Below, one piece after another: positions 61,901 to 64,000 of a DNA stretch of 64,000 nt. The notes below the pieces were generated by a model that saw nothing but the letters and a program-made list of their open reading frames with translations, searched no databases and had not been told where the DNA came from. Position 1 is the first letter of the stretch; the number at the start of each line of letters is the position of its first letter. The position numbers and the translations under genes were made by a program. The stretch comes from Haemonchus contortus (taxonomy: Eukaryota > Nematoda > Chromadorea > Rhabditida > Trichostrongylidae): contig LS997566.1 of the NCBI GenBank assembly GCA_000469685.2, forward strand, positions 29,017,932 through 29,081,931. The letters run 5' to 3'.

Positions 61901-63300
61901 GCCGGCCGTTTTCTGCTGCTGCTCAATGTCGTATCGTTGTAGCATTTCCTAAAAATTACAACCTGAGCCAATTCCAATGAATTTCAGAAATGTGTACCTC
62001 CTCTTGCCGATGTGCTTGTTGGAAACGTTTCGCTGGTGGTGGAGTGACTAGCCGTGTTGTCTCATGCTTTTGTGGCCGCCGTTGTTCATACTCGAACATG
62101 GCGAATTCTTCCGTCACCTTAAAAGCAAGGATTTAACAAAAGGTTGACTAAATAGTCAGGCAATATTTTCAGATGAAATATCGAGTAATCAAGACCGTCG
62201 TGTGCTCCGAAGGCGGCTTGTCAGTGATCTTTTGCGCCGTTGAAGCCAAGTAGCCGTTCTTCTGTGGGTGCTTGATCAAGGCCTTGGGACGAACGTGCAA
62301 CATGGTCAATGTCTCCGTGGAGCCTTTACTGTTCTGAAATTGAAGCTGTATTGTATCGCTTTTTATCTCCAAAAACTACTTTCTACTAGCGGAACTTCCT
62401 AAAAATGGTAATAATCAATGATACGAGGAAATGTACGAGACATAAGGTAGCCAATTCACGGAAGCGCTCCTCCTTAGAAACTGCGGAGAAAGAGAATACG
62501 GTGAGATCTCTATGGAGACATCTACGTATTAGTACTAGGGAAACGGTCCGTTCCCTGATCATTCAATGGAAACGGTAAAGCGCTTCACAATCCTTCCCAG
62601 GATTCGATCCGTAGACCACAAGAGAAAGAGTGCCCCGAGACTCACCTCAGCAGTGATCTTGTAGAATCCAGCATGCTCGAGCCGTGCCTTGTCGATGACG
62701 AAAGAGTAGGTATCGTTTATACTCAAAATCTGCAAATCGCGGACTTTGTATGAAAAAAGCTATAGATTTAGAACAGGGGAAGACTCACTTCACAGAACGT
62801 CGATTCCTTTCTGACTTCTTTCTCATTGAAAAGGAATTTGACCTTCGGCCGAGGACTTCCCACCAGCACCGTCTCAAGAATTATTCTGCCACCTTCATCC
62901 ACCGTATACTCCTTATGCAAAGGCCGTATGAATTCTGGTGCCGTAGCCGCTTTTCCTGAAGAGAAATTAAATACCCATATATTTTCTTCGAAAAAAGGAT
63001 AATTCTGATACCAATGTCTAATTCCTCTCTTGTAACGTGCTCCTCAAGGAATCGATGTCTCGGCACCGGTGGAGGGCTGGGAGAAGTGGTGTAAGCGCCA
63101 TCGGTCCAGAATCCTTCACCTTCAGATGCCTGAAAGAGCTTTCGCTAGTGAATAATGGAGCATTCCCTTGCCTGAGGGAATTGAATTTCCCTTAGAAAAC
63201 CAACCGCGATAAAGCTATCCCGATAACGTGACTCGTCTACTTCCTCCTTTCGCTCTTCCACTTTCGTGGTTTCTGTCTCGACTGGCCGTGTCGCTCCCGT
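55914..63300 (-). CDS. muscle Ig-repeat protein (titin/kettin group), 3' part, 14 exons, 5' end outside or not found
   Basis: Minus-strand exons: 63300-63205, 63129-63012, 62955-62789, 62729-62646, 62333-62196, 62117-61998, 61948-61819, 61600-61488, 60861-60771, 60659-60553, 58585-58526, 58316-58224, 58155-58066, 55988-55914. Phases agree throughout. Three Ig domains are visible: one from APEFIRPLHKEY to GSTETLTMLHV, one from PPHFTQTLVSAVAADGDTAR to SSAQLVI with GWPAPTVEWTKDG and HSGKYMCTARN, and one from APDFIQRLISEEVVEGERL to RSTADLVV with DSGQFTCLAENVAGE. The linker GSYFHITKVTQEKQ and then VEGEQPVRNTAFTIE follow, as in nematode sarcomeric Ig proteins. The last exon ends in TAA at 55914-55916 unless a weak GTTATA donor at 55920 is used. 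The paralogue (ttn-1- or ketn-1-like) is not settled. Confidence 0.75.
56320..56450 (-). mobile_element. SINE body fragment
   Basis: TTAATCAATCCCTTCTAGGG and the following GGCATTCGACTTTTACTTAG resemble the SINE tail read in reverse. It is diverged. Confidence 0.4.
56611..56760 (-). mobile_element. SINE body fragment (minus)
   Basis: AATCAATCCCGTCTGAGGGA, GATGCGCCCACGCATTCGAC and GGCTGCCAGCCGATAAGTC match the family body in reverse. No tRNA-like head is present. Confidence 0.65.
56827..57066 (+). pseudogene. retropepsin-like remnant of a retrotransposon
   Basis: The frame reads VFVDTGTFCYEKV at its start, with the D-T-G of aspartic proteases at the usual hydrophobic-hydrophobic-DTG context, and continues about 70 residues to a stop. 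No reverse transcriptase, integrase or long terminal repeats were seen nearby. It sits in an intron of the Ig gene on the opposite strand. Confidence 0.4.
57230..57470. mobile_element. inverted-repeat element
   Basis: TCAAGTCGTGCGTCCGAGGA at about 57230 and its near reverse complement at 57450-57470 bound arms that also share GCGCGCGGCAAATTGCGCG. The loop is about 100 bp. Confidence 0.65.
57664..57962 (-). mobile_element. tRNA-derived SINE, full copy on minus
   Basis: Read on the minus strand the head is GGGCGATGATGTAGCGGTAA with B box GGGTTCGGATCCC (57895-57907). Its body matches the copies at 42922 and 48259. It lies in the intron before the last exon of the Ig gene. Confidence 0.75.
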
Positions 63301-64000
63301 CTGAAAAGTTTGTAGGCATATCTTTTCACACTGACTGGATACGGCACTTGATCTTTCTTCTTCTACTCATGTTAAAGGATGCCGACTTTCTCTGCTCCTG
63401 CGCCTGATCAAAACTCGGGAACACAGATTCAGCACTTAAGGAGGCGATCTGTGGGGTTGGTACAGCGCGCAGAGCTTACATCTAGCATGAAAAGAGGAGT
63501 TGGAGAAATCTTCAAGGATAAAGATTGCCTTACAATGTGGGAGAGTACAATGAACACATAACAAGAAATAGCCTACTTCCTTTTAGGCCATGCTCGCTGA
63601 ACCTTTCAAATTTCGAGCTCTCATGATCAGTTAGAAATATGCTTGCGAGGGTGTAACGTCTGAGCCCGGGCTTCTCTACATGGGTAAATTACAGAATGAA
63701 GTTCGAAATTACCACGAGTACCAAAGGCGTCAGTTAGCGTCGATCTTTCTTAAACTCCTTTTCACAAATGGATATCCTTGAGACTGAATGTCTAGAGGGG
63801 ACGAAGCTGTGATTGAAGGCTGCGGGATGGGCCCCGCACTTACAAGTCCAATCTTCCGACATAACATCATTGTTCCCATACTGCTGCCTGTATTGCCGCC
63901 TATCCTACCAAATTTGAATGCTATAGGCTGCCGACTCGCTATAGGAACTATGAAATTCTGGTCAACCATACACATCGCACACACACACATCGCGTCAAAT
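63301..64000. other. intron or flank of the Ig gene, right edge
   Basis: No supported exon was found. The first exon listed for the Ig gene begins after a TTTTCAG acceptor, so the gene very probably continues beyond the window. A short CA repeat lies at 63970-63988. Confidence 0.35.

Noticed and set aside
1..64000. CRISPR arrays, bacterial promoters or operators
   Set aside because: Intron-rich eukaryotic DNA; no regularly spaced repeats.

Overview
The window looks like nuclear DNA of a parasitic strongylid (clade V) nematode, most probably a hookworm or close relative. Open frames are short because genes are split into small exons. Introns begin with GTAAGT/GTGAGT and end in TTTCAG, some start codons sit directly after a trans-splice-like acceptor, and one cluster encodes degenerate hookworm-type CAP/SCP-TAPS (ASP) domains. 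All gene models were built by eye from splice consensus and phase; no search was run.

Layout. 1-6694: a SWEET sugar transporter on + (7 exons), its 5' part interleaved with nested palindromic MITE-like elements; one coding exon carries an apparent 2-nt frameshift. 7895-9815 (-): a small chromodomain/chromoshadow-like (HP1-like) protein with an 860-bp palindrome in its intron. 10402-13400 (-): a SKA1-type kinetochore protein with an E2F-like site upstream. The two minus genes run head to tail and may be an operon. 14860-22215: a 1.8-kb near-identical inverted duplication flanking 3.3 kb that holds three consecutive CAP domains, all broken (pseudogenes).

22.2-42 kb is gene-poor and repeat-rich, with candidate 5' exons at about 28.7, 31.0 and 32.9 kb. 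42079-53869 (+): a 22-exon FERM protein resembling Expanded/FRMD6 of the Hippo pathway, with two PPxY motifs near its C-terminus. 55914-63300 (-): the 3' part of a muscle immunoglobulin-repeat protein of the titin/kettin group.

Repeats include a tRNA-derived SINE family (about six copies), a roughly 0.25-kb dispersed element with CAGTAGGATCG-like ends (three copies), a TTAA/GGCAC-ended MITE family, a hAT-like MITE with an 8-bp target duplication, and a retropepsin-like remnant. The genes do not form one pathway. The clearest functional links are SKA1 next to a chromatin-reader gene, and PPxY motifs on an Expanded-like protein.
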